From JAGTRP01 sp035655235 (GTDB lineage: Bacteria > Pseudomonadota > Gammaproteobacteria > Burkholderiales > Rhodocyclaceae): a stretch of 9,338 bases of DNA. The position numbers were made by a program, and so were the translations under genes. Shown piece by piece: positions 1 to 5,950 of the stretch (its first letter is position 1; each line of letters begins with the position of its first letter). The DNA lies in assembly GCA_035655235.1 (NCBI GenBank), contig DASRUX010000407.1, positions 1 through 9,338 of the forward strand. Reading direction: 5' to 3'. Below the pieces are notes generated by a model. It worked only from the letters and a program-made list of their open reading frames with translations. It did no database searches and was not told the DNA's origin.

Positions 1-920
1 AGACGCCCCGCCTGGACGGCCTCGCCTTCCTCAAGGAAATCATGGCCGAGCGCCCCCTGCCGGTGGTGGTGTGCTCCACCCAGGAGGGCAACAAGGCCGG
101 CAGCACCACCCACCAGGCCCTGGCGGCGGGGGCGGTGGGGGTCATCAACATGCCCGAGCTGGGGCTGCGGGATTTCCTGCGCAATGCGGCCGAACATGTG
201 GTTTCGGTCATCAAGACCGCCGTGGGCTTCACCCCGGACATCCAGGTGGAGCGCGGCCTGCCGCCGGGGCCGGAGGCCTCTCCCCCGGTCATCCCGGTGC
301 GCAACGGCTTGGCGGCGAACCCGGTGGTCAATGCCGATGCCGTCGTCGCCATCGGCACCTCCACCGGCGGCACCCAGGCCCTGGAGGCCGTCCTCACGGC
401 CCTGCCGCCGGATTGCCCCGGCATCGTCATCGTCCAGCACATGCCGGAACGGTTTACGGCGCTCTTTTCGGAGCGCCTGGACAGCCTCTGCCGGATCGAG
501 GTGCTGGAGGCCAAGAACGGCGACCGGGTCCAGCCCGGCCGGGCGCTGGTGGCCCCGGGCGGGCGCCACATGACCCTGCGCCGCAACGGCGGCCATTACG
601 AAGTGCAGGTGGCGGACGGCCCTCCGGTCAATCGCCACAAGCCGTCGGTGGATGTGCTCTTCCGCTCCGTCGCCAAGGTGGCGGGAGACAAGGCCCTGGG
701 GATCATCATGACCGGCATGGGGGACGACGGCGCTCTGGGCATGCGGGAAATGCACGAAGCCGGTGCCTTCACCATCGCCGAGGACGAGGCCTCCTGCGTC
801 GTCTTCGGGATGCCCAAGGAGGCCATCAAGCTGGGGGCCGTTGACCGGATCGTCTCCCTGCAGCAGATCGCCTGGGAAATCGTCACCTTCGGCCGCCAAG
901 CCCTGGGCGAGGGGATTTGA
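1..920 (+). CDS. cheB: CheB: chemotaxis protein-glutamate methylesterase/deamidase (5' partial)
   Basis: CheB removes methyl groups from chemoreceptor glutamates (and deamidates glutamines), resetting the adaptation state of the cytoplasmic signalling array. The frame is open from the first full codon at position 3, so the window cuts the gene. Comparison with Salmonella CheB puts the phosphoacceptor Asp about two codons before the window, and about 58 N-terminal residues are missing. Visible in order are the end of the receiver domain (codons to about 215), a proline-rich linker (about 250-340), and the methylesterase domain. Its triad is Ser in GTSTGG (360-362), His in QHMP (438-440) and the second Asp of GMGDDG (726-728). 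The Ser-His and His-Asp spacings (26 and 96 residues) equal those of Salmonella CheB. Oddly, the conserved receiver Lys (the TKP position) is Met at 150-152. The stop abuts the stop of the convergent regulator gene. The rest of a che operon presumably lies upstream. Confidence 0.96.
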   Translation, partial: TPRLDGLAFLKEIMAERPLPVVVCSTQEGNKAGSTTHQALAAGAVGVINMPELGLRDFLRNAAEHVVSVIKTAVGFTPDIQVERGLPPGPEASPPVIPVRNGLAANPVVNADAVVAIGTSTGGTQALEAVLTALPPDCPGIVIVQHMPERFTALFSERLDSLCRIEVLEAKNGDRVQPGRALVAPGGRHMTLRRNGGHYEVQVADGPPVNRHKPSVDVLFRSVAKVAGDKALGIIMTGMGDDGALGMREMHEAGAFTIAEDEASCVVFGMPKEAIKLGAVDRIVSLQQIAWEIVTFGRQALGEGI

Positions 921-1568
921 TCAATCGGCTTCCAGCTGATGCTGGAGGGCGTATTTGATCAGGTCGGCGGTGTTGTCCAGATTGAGCTTCTGCATCAGCC
1001 GCATCTTGTGGGTGCTGACCGTCTTGGGGCTCAGGTGGAGGGCGTCGGCCACTTCGCCGATGCGGGAGCCGGAGGCGATCAGCTTTAGGACCTGCAATTC
1101 CCGTTCTGACAATTTCATATGGGGTAGGCCGCCAGCCCTGGCATCCTGGAACACCACGCTGTCCACCAGGGCCGGATCGATGAACTTGCCGCCCCGGAAG
1201 ACCAGGCGCAGGGCGGTGATCAGGGTTTCCGGGTCGCTGTCCTTGGTGACGTAGCCGCTGGCCCCCGCCTTCAGCACCCGGTTCACGATCTGCCCCTCGT
1301 TGTGCATGCTGAGGATGAGCACCGGCAGCAGCGGCCTTTCGGTCAGCACCTGCTGGATCAGCTCGGTGCCGCTGATGCCCGGCATGGTCAGGTCCAGGAG
1401 CAGAACGTCGAAGTCCAGGGTCCGGACCTGGGCGAGCACTTCGTCCCCCCGGGTGGCTTCCCCGGCCACCACCATGTCGTCGGCGGCGGCCAGGAGGTTT
1501 TTCAGGCCACTACGGACGATGGCATGGTCTTCGGCGATCAGGATGCGGATCATGGGGGAGGGATTCAT
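921..1568 (-). CDS. NarL/FixJ-family response regulator (receiver + LuxR HTH)
   Basis: This 215-residue DNA-binding response regulator is phosphorylated by its partner kinase and then binds promoters. Receiver domain, residues about 7-122: acidic pair E13/D14, phosphoacceptor D59 in the LLLDLTMPG segment, switch Ser S87, conserved K109. LuxR/GerE helix-turn-helix, residues about 152-210: it begins LSERELQVL and includes the recognition-helix segment SPKTVSTHK. Size and layout match NarL, UvrY/GacA and similar regulators. The start at 1566-1568 is chosen because its ATG overlaps the stop of the upstream kinase gene (ATGA), which implies translational coupling. An alternative ATG five codons in (1551-1553) also precedes the receiver. 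Neither has a visible Shine-Dalgarno sequence, consistent with coupling. The open frame extends further upstream, but that part is the kinase gene read in another frame. Target genes cannot be told from the sequence. Confidence 0.95.
   Translation of the reverse strand: MNPSPMIRILIAEDHAIVRSGLKNLLAAADDMVVAGEATRGDEVLAQVRTLDFDVLLLDLTMPGISGTELIQQVLTERPLLPVLILSMHNEGQIVNRVLKAGASGYVTKDSDPETLITALRLVFRGGKFIDPALVDSVVFQDARAGGLPHMKLSERELQVLKLIASGSRIGEVADALHLSPKTVSTHKMRLMQKLNLDNTADLIKYALQHQLEAD
929..948. other. Stem-loop at the convergent cheB / response-regulator junction
   Basis: The two arms CTTCCAGC and GCTGGAGG pair around a TGAT loop: eight pairs, one of them G-T. The hairpin lies 9-28 nt after the cheB stop and inside the last codons of the convergent regulator gene. 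No T-run follows on either strand, so it is not a classic intrinsic terminator. It could slow polymerase or protect a 3' end. Chance formation in GC-rich coding DNA is possible. Confidence 0.3.
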
Positions 1569-2374
1569 AGGGGGATGACCACGGTTACGGCCGTGCCGGC
1601 GCCGGGCGCACTGGCGACGCGCATCGTACCATCGAAGGCGAGGGCTCTTTCCCGCATGCCCTGCAAACCGAAGCCGGGTTTCTTGGCTACCACCGCTGGA
1701 TCGAAGCCGCAGCCGTTGTCCAGGATGGTCAGGCGTAAGAGCGACTCCTGGCGCCCCAGGGAAATGACCACTTCGCTGGCCGCTGCGTGGCGGGCCACAT
1801 TGGTCAGGGATTCCTGGATGATGCGGAAGAGGGCGGTGGCCCGGGTGTCGTCCAGGAGGATGTCGTCGGCGTCCAGTTCCAGCCGGCATGGCATTTCCCA
1901 GCGCAGGCTGAAATCCTCGGCCAGCCACTCGATGGCCGGAATGATGCCGTGGTCCAGGGCCGGCGGGCGCAGGTTGCTGACCACATGGCGGACGACGCCG
2001 ATGGTGTTGTCCAGCAGGGAGCGCATGGTTTCGATCTTTTTCTGCAGCAGCGGGTCGTCCGGATACTGGCGGCGCAGCAGGGAACACTCCATTTTCAGGG
2101 CGGTGAGCAACTGGCCCAATTCGTCATGGATTTCCCGGGCGATGCTGCGCCTTTCCTGCTCCAGGCGGTATTCGTTGTGGGCGGAGAGGTCCCGGAGTTT
2201 CTGCCGGGAGAGGGCGAGCTTGGCTTCGACGGCGGCCACGGCGGCCGCGCAGCAGGGAGGGCGGCCTTCCGGGGCGCCGGCACTCCGGTCCGCCGGCATG
2301 AGCTTTTGCTCTGCGCATGGAACGGATTCCCCGTTGCCTGTCTCAATCGGAGTCTCTTGTTCTTCTTTATGCAT
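1565..2374 (-). CDS. Soluble HisKA_3-type sensor histidine kinase
   Basis: This 269-residue kinase of the NarX/UhpB/DegS class autophosphorylates on His and passes the phosphate to the co-transcribed NarL-type regulator. Residues 1-45 form an unrecognised Ala/Pro/Glu-rich stretch with three Cys (C20, C41, C42). Residues about 45-75 form a probable coiled coil. The HisKA_3 dimerisation helix follows, with phosphoacceptor H83 in AREIHDELGQ. The HATPase_c domain has an N box (E187, N192), a G1 box DNGCGFD (219-225) and a G2 box GFGLQGMRER (234-243), and the protein ends just after the domain. There is no membrane segment, PAS, GAF or HAMP domain, so it should be cytosolic and must sense through the short N-terminus or a partner. 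The start at 2372-2374 is the only in-frame ATG after the upstream stop that precedes the coiled coil, except M26 (2297-2299). The purine-rich GGGGAG upstream lies 18 nt away, too far for a good ribosome site, so the start is less certain than the gene. Confidence 0.92.
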   Translation of the reverse strand: MHKEEQETPIETGNGESVPCAEQKLMPADRSAGAPEGRPPCCAAAVAAVEAKLALSRQKLRDLSAHNEYRLEQERRSIAREIHDELGQLLTALKMECSLLRRQYPDDPLLQKKIETMRSLLDNTIGVVRHVVSNLRPPALDHGIIPAIEWLAEDFSLRWEMPCRLELDADDILLDDTRATALFRIIQESLTNVARHAAASEVVISLGRQESLLRLTILDNGCGFDPAVVAKKPGFGLQGMRERALAFDGTMRVASAPGAGTAVTVVIPL

Positions 2375-2460
2375 GACGACGACGCAACTTGTCTCCCCAA
2401 CCCGCTATTTTGGCCCGAGGAAGGAATGTTCCGGAGCGGCGCGGCTTTCAATCGCTGGGC

Positions 2461-2490
2461 ATTCTGCCCCAATGGGAGTCTTCCTGTCAC
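2461..2490 (-). promoter_or_regulatory. Candidate sigma-70 promoter for the kinase-regulator operon
   Basis: Read on the - strand, a -35 box GTGACA (2485-2490, 5 of 6 to consensus) and a -10 box CAGAAT (2461-2466, 4 of 6) are separated by 18 bp. Transcription would start near 2454 and give an untranslated leader of about 80 nt before the kinase ATG. It lies in the 174-bp gap between divergent genes, where a promoter is expected. This was found by eye only. Confidence 0.4.
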
Positions 2491-2520
2491 ATGGACGCAG
2501 CCCGGGGAAGGGGGCCGGCG

Positions 2521-2529
2521 TGGTAACAT
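2521..2529 (+). promoter_or_regulatory. Candidate extended -10 promoter for the PHP gene
   Basis: TGGTAACAT fits the extended -10 pattern TGn followed by a 4-of-6 match to TATAAT. No good -35 box lies 17 bp upstream. Transcription would start near 2536, leaving a leader of about 13 nt before the ATG at 2549. The leader has no clear Shine-Dalgarno sequence. The position in the divergent intergenic region supports a promoter here; the exact site is weakly supported. Confidence 0.3.
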
Positions 2530-2548
2530 CTTCCTTTAGCCTTGGCCT

Positions 2549-3388
2549 ATGAACCCGACCAATTTCGACTTTCACTGTCATTCCGTCGTCTCCGACGGTC
2601 TTCTTCCCCCTGCCGAACTGGTCCGCCGGGCGGCGGCCAATGGGGTCGATTGCTGGGCACTGACCGACCATGACGACCTGGGCGGCCTCTCGGAGGCGTC
2701 CAAGTGCGCCGCCGACGCCGGCATCACCTTCGTCAATGGAGTGGAAATCTCCATCGAGTGGCGGGAGGTTCCCATCCACATCGTCGGCCTGGGTTTCGAC
2801 GCCGAGCATCCCACCCTGTGCGGAGGCCTCCACAACCTGCGCCTGGGGCGGGTCGAGCGGGCCAAGCGCATGGGCGATGCCCTGGCCGCCATCGGCATCC
2901 CCGGGGTCTTCGACGGCGCCATGACCTATGCCGGCAATCCCAACCTGATATCCCGGGCCCATTTCGCCCGCTACCTGGTGGAAATCGGCATCGCCAAGGA
3001 CGTGCAGAACGTCTTTCTCCATTACCTGACTCCCGGCAAGCCCGGCTACGTGGACCATCGCTGGGCAACCCTGGAGGATGCGATCAACTGGATTCATGCC
3101 GCCGGCGGCGTGGCCGTGGTGGCCCATCCCGCCCGCTACCGCATTTCCAACGGCGACCTGCGCCGCTTCCTGGGCGAGTTCAAGGATGCGGGCGGCGACG
3201 GCATCGAGGTGGTGTGCGGCAGCCATACCTCGGACCATGTCCTGCACTTCGCCCGCATCGCCCGCCATTTCGCTTTCCACGCCTCCCGCGGCTCCGACTT
3301 CCACGGCCCCGAGGAGAGCTACGTCGATATCGGCTGCCTGTCCGCCCTGCCGGAAGACCTGAAGCCCATCTGGCGCCTTATTTTCTGA
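2549..3388 (+). CDS. rnm: PHP-domain phosphoesterase, RNase AM (YciV/TrpH) type
   Basis: The 279-residue protein belongs to the PHP metal-dependent phosphoesterase family. The E. coli relative (YciV, now RNase AM, about 293 residues) is a 5'-to-3' exoribonuclease that trims 5' ends of ribosomal RNAs. A relative in Chromobacterium has nucleotide 3',5'-bisphosphate phosphatase activity. PHP metal ligands are all in place: H9 and H11 with D16 (HCHSVVSDG), D40-H41 (TDHDD), E66 (GVEIS), H77, H138 (SRAHFA), H193 (VAHPARY), and D250 with H252 (GSDFHG). The protein has no signal peptide or membrane segment, so it is cytosolic. It is the first gene of the long + strand run and lies 4 bp before yciO, the same pair found near trp genes in E. 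coli. The start is the first ATG, seven residues before the HCH motif. The exact substrate in this organism is inferred from the family. Confidence 0.93.
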   Translation: MNPTNFDFHCHSVVSDGLLPPAELVRRAAANGVDCWALTDHDDLGGLSEASKCAADAGITFVNGVEISIEWREVPIHIVGLGFDAEHPTLCGGLHNLRLGRVERAKRMGDALAAIGIPGVFDGAMTYAGNPNLISRAHFARYLVEIGIAKDVQNVFLHYLTPGKPGYVDHRWATLEDAINWIHAAGGVAVVAHPARYRISNGDLRRFLGEFKDAGGDGIEVVCGSHTSDHVLHFARIARHFAFHASRGSDFHGPEESYVDIGCLSALPEDLKPIWRLIF

Positions 3389-3392
3389 TTTC

Positions 3393-4019
3393 ATGTCCCA
3401 CTACGTCTCCATCCATCCCGAGAACCCACAGCCGCGCCTGCTTGCCCAGGCGGCGGAGATCGTCCGCGACGGCGGGCTCATCGTCGTTCCCACCGATTCC
3501 TGCTACGCCCTCGGATGCCACCTGGGGGACAAGGCCGCCATGGACCGCATTCGGCAAATCCGCCAGGTGGACGAGCGTCATCACCTGACCCTGATGTGCC
3601 GGGACCTCTCGGAAATCGCCCTGTACGCCCGGGTGGACAATGTCCAGTACCGCCTCCTCAAGGCCACCACCCCCGGCAGCTACACCTTCATCCTGGAAGG
3701 CACCAAGGAACTGCCCCGGCGCCTGCTCCACCCCAAGCGCAAGACCATCGGCCTGCGGGTGCCGTCCCATCCGGTGGCCATGGCCCTGCTGGAGGAATTG
3801 AACGAGCCCCTGCTCACCTCCACCCTGCTGCTGCCCGGCGACGAGGAGCCCATGACCGAGGGCTGGGAAATCCGCGACCGGATGGAGGACGAGGTGGATC
3901 TCATCCTGGACGGCGGCCACTGCGGCACTGAACCGACCACCGTGGTGGATCTCACCGGCGGCACGCCGGTCCTGGTCCGGGCCGGCCGGGGCTCCCTGGA
4001 GCCCTTCGGCCTCGAATGA
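3393..4019 (+). CDS. yciO: YciO: Sua5/YrdC-domain protein of the YciO branch
   Basis: The 208-residue protein has a single YrdC-like fold. The family includes TsaC/Sua5, which make threonylcarbamoyl-AMP for the t6A modification of tRNA. This one follows the YciO branch closely. It has E. coli YciO length (about 206), the early IHPENPQPRL segment, PTDSCYALG (33-41), a KRKTIGLRVP segment (115-124) and DLTGGTPVLVR (186-196). The S-x-N motif of true TsaC is replaced, reading TLL within TSTLLLPG (142-149). That argues for YciO rather than the essential t6A enzyme, which should be encoded elsewhere. The physiological role of YciO is poorly defined. The gene starts 4 bp after the PHP stop with no clear ribosome site, suggesting translational coupling. 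Its C-terminal FGLE is at the usual end. Confidence 0.93.
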   Translation: MSHYVSIHPENPQPRLLAQAAEIVRDGGLIVVPTDSCYALGCHLGDKAAMDRIRQIRQVDERHHLTLMCRDLSEIALYARVDNVQYRLLKATTPGSYTFILEGTKELPRRLLHPKRKTIGLRVPSHPVAMALLEELNEPLLTSTLLLPGDEEPMTEGWEIRDRMEDEVDLILDGGHCGTEPTTVVDLTGGTPVLVRAGRGSLEPFGLE

Positions 4020-4026
4020 ACCCCTC

Positions 4027-4035
4027 TGCTATAAT
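4027..4035 (+). promoter_or_regulatory. Extended -10 promoter upstream of the M50 protease gene
   Basis: TGCTATAAT is a perfect extended -10 element: TGn directly followed by consensus TATAAT (4030-4035). It lies in the 34-bp gap between yciO and the M50 gene. No good -35 box stands 17 bp upstream, as is common for extended -10 promoters. Transcription would start near 4042, about 11 nt before the ATG at 4054. This promoter may supply trpS and the downstream genes independently of the PHP-yciO transcript. Confidence 0.6.
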
Positions 4036-4053
4036 CCCCTGTTTTTTCAGGCA

Positions 4054-4719
4054 ATGATCGAGAGCCTAATCCAGACCCTGGCCATCTCGGCGCTACCGGT
4101 GGTGTTCGCCATCACCCTGCACGAGGCGGCCCACGGCTACGCGGCGCGGTATTTCGGCGACCCGACGGCCTGGCAGGCTGGGCGCATCAGCCTGAATCCG
4201 ATGGTGCATATCCATCCGCTGGGTACCGTCATCATTCCTGTGATGACTTTGATATTGTCGAGTGGGACATTTCTGTTCGGTTGGGCTAAGCCTGTTCCAG
4301 TGGATTTTGGCCGTCTACGCCATCCTAAGCGTGACATGCTATGGGTTGCGGCAGCCGGGCCGGCAGCGAATTTGGCCATGGCCTTTGGTTGGGCGGCTCT
4401 TCTGAAGCTCGCATGGCTGGGGACTACCAACATGTTTACCCTGCCATTTTCTGAAATGTGCAAGATCGGGGTTGTGGTGAATGCGGTCTTCCTGGTGCTC
4501 AACCTCATCCCGCTTCCTCCTCTGGATGGGGGGCGCATCGCGGTCAGTTTGTTGCCGGGTCGATTGGGTGCAAGACTTCAGCAGATCGACCGGTTCGGGC
4601 TTGTCGTTCTGTTGGCCCTGCTAATGCTCGATTACGAGACGGGGGCCATTAGAGAGATTCTTCACCCTGTGGTGGACTGGGTAAGCCGATCCATCGAAGG
4701 AATTTTTGGGCTTTATTGA
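4054..4719 (+). CDS. M50-family site-2-protease-like integral membrane metalloprotease
   Basis: The 221-residue polytopic inner-membrane protein belongs to the compact, PDZ-less branch of peptidase M50 (YwhC/FtsH-regulated rhomboid-like naming varies). The zinc-binding HEAAH motif is at residues 23-27 in the first membrane segment. The third metal ligand is expected in the NLIPLPPLDGGRI segment (150-162, D158). The family NPMVHIHPLG loop (48-57) and AAGPAANLAMA segment (100-110) are present. About five membrane segments are visible. The substrate is unknown; relatives cleave membrane-embedded peptides. The start is the first ATG, matching the usual family N-terminus, though the leader from the nearby promoter would be only about 11 nt. 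Base composition is odd: codons before about 4200 are GC-rich like the neighbours, while 4201-4680 has about 56% GC with many A/T third positions. The gene ends 7 bp before trpS, as commonly seen in betaproteobacteria. Confidence 0.9.
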   Translation: MIESLIQTLAISALPVVFAITLHEAAHGYAARYFGDPTAWQAGRISLNPMVHIHPLGTVIIPVMTLILSSGTFLFGWAKPVPVDFGRLRHPKRDMLWVAAAGPAANLAMAFGWAALLKLAWLGTTNMFTLPFSEMCKIGVVVNAVFLVLNLIPLPPLDGGRIAVSLLPGRLGARLQQIDRFGLVVLLALLMLDYETGAIREILHPVVDWVSRSIEGIFGLY

Positions 4720-4726
4720 AAGAACT

Positions 4727-5929
4727 ATGTACGCAGAACGTGTGCTTTCCGGCATGCGCCCGACGGGGGCGCTCCACCTTGGCCATTACCACGGCGTCCT
4801 GAAGAACTGGGTCAAGCTCCAGCACGAGTACCCCTGCCTCTTCTTCGTCGCCGACTGGCATGCCCTGACCACCCATTACGATAGTCCTCAGGGCATCGAG
4901 CAGGCCGCCTGGGATATGGTCATCGACTGGCTGGCCGCCGGCGTTGATCCCAACCAAGCCACCCTGTTCATCCAGTCCCGGGTGCCCGAGCATGCCGAAC
5001 TGCATCTCCTGATGTCCATGATGACCCCGTTGGGCTGGCTGGAACGGGTGCCCACCTACAAGGACCAGCAGGAGAAGCTGGAGAGCAAGGATCTCTCCAC
5101 CTACGGCTTCCTGGGCTATCCGCTGCTGATGAGCGCCGATATCCTGATCTACCGGGCCGATAAGGTGCCGGTGGGCGAGGACCAGATTCCCCACGTCGAA
5201 TTCACCCGGGAGCTGGCCCGCCGCTTCAACCACATGTACGGCCGCGAGCCGGGCTTCGAGGAAAAGGCCAAGGAGGCCGTCAAGAAGCTGGGGGGCAAGA
5301 AGGCCCGCTTGTACGAGGAGCTGCGTACCCGCTTCCAGCAGAAGGGCGAGAAGGAAGCCGTCGAGCAGGCCCACGCCCTCCTGGACGAGGTCCAGCACCT
5401 GTCCGTGGCCGACCGGGAGCGCCTCTTCGGCTACCTGGAAGGCACCGGCAAGATGATCCTGGTGGAGCCGGGCGCCCTGCTGACCGAAGCCTCCAAGATG
5501 CCGGGCCTGGACGGCCAGAAGATGTCCAAGTCCTACAACAACACCATCACCCTGCGGGAATCCGAGGAATCGGTGACTAAGAAGGTGCGCCACATGCCCA
5601 CCGACCCGGCCCGGGTGCGCCGCACCGATCCGGGCGAGCCGACCAAGTGCCCGGTCTGGCAACTGCACCAGGTCTATTCCGACGAAGGCTGCAAGGAGTG
5701 GGTGCAACAGGGGTGCCGCAGCGCCGGCATCGGCTGCCTGGAATGCAAGCAGCCGGTGATCGAGGGCATCCTCAAGGAGCAGGCCCCCATGCGGGAGCGG
5801 GCCGCCATGTACATGGATGAGCCGACCCTGGTGAAAAACATCATCGCCGACGGTTGCGAAAAGGCCCGGGAACTGGCCCGGGAAACCATGCGGGACGTGC
5901 GCGAGGCCATGGGCCTTGCCTATAGCTAA
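4727..5929 (+). CDS. trpS: Tryptophanyl-tRNA synthetase
   Basis: TrpRS charges tRNA(Trp) with tryptophan, using ATP, in the cytosol. This class Ic synthetase shows the HIGH motif as HLGH (17-20), the KMSKS motif exactly (265-269), and the tryptophan-site segments SADIL (136-140) and GEDQIPHVE (150-158). At 400 residues it is longer than E. coli TrpRS (334) because of a Lys/Glu-rich insertion at about 179-241 before the KMSKS loop, as in other long betaproteobacterial forms. The C-terminal part holds Cys at 308, 322, 330, 337 and 340. Four of these fit the spacing of an iron-sulphur cluster motif. The start at 4727 places the usual MRPTG/HIGH region at the normal distance and has GAAAGAA just upstream. 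An in-frame ATG at 4706 would overlap the M50 gene and add seven atypical residues, so it was not chosen. Confidence 0.97.
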   Translation: MYAERVLSGMRPTGALHLGHYHGVLKNWVKLQHEYPCLFFVADWHALTTHYDSPQGIEQAAWDMVIDWLAAGVDPNQATLFIQSRVPEHAELHLLMSMMTPLGWLERVPTYKDQQEKLESKDLSTYGFLGYPLLMSADILIYRADKVPVGEDQIPHVEFTRELARRFNHMYGREPGFEEKAKEAVKKLGGKKARLYEELRTRFQQKGEKEAVEQAHALLDEVQHLSVADRERLFGYLEGTGKMILVEPGALLTEASKMPGLDGQKMSKSYNNTITLRESEESVTKKVRHMPTDPARVRRTDPGEPTKCPVWQLHQVYSDEGCKEWVQQGCRSAGIGCLECKQPVIEGILKEQAPMRERAAMYMDEPTLVKNIIADGCEKARELARETMRDVREAMGLAYS

Positions 5930-5950
5930 TCGAATAAAAGGAAATCGGGG

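Noticed and set aside
1569..2087. Possible N-terminal extension of the response regulator to 388 residues
   Set aside because: The added residues are the kinase gene read in another frame, look low-complexity, and the ATGA overlap plus the receiver boundary fix the start at 1568.
2405..3394. Long antisense open frame (329 codons) opposite the PHP gene
   Set aside because: The + strand frame has all PHP metal ligands; the antisense frame has no recognisable motif and is expected from GC-rich codon use.
3393..4019. Assignment as the essential t6A enzyme TsaC/Sua5
   Set aside because: The S-x-N motif is missing and the length and segments match YciO instead.
4038..4051. CCTG-TTTTTT-CAGG as an intrinsic terminator after yciO
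   Set aside because: The stem is only four pairs, the T-run is the loop rather than the tail, and it lies just downstream of a consensus -10 box.
4706..4726. Upstream in-frame ATG for trpS
   Set aside because: It would overlap the M50 gene and add seven residues not usual for TrpRS; the ATG at 4727 has a purine-rich site and the standard N-terminus.
4649..5707. Antisense open frame (352 codons) opposite trpS
   Set aside because: TrpRS motifs on the + strand are complete; the antisense product has no family features.
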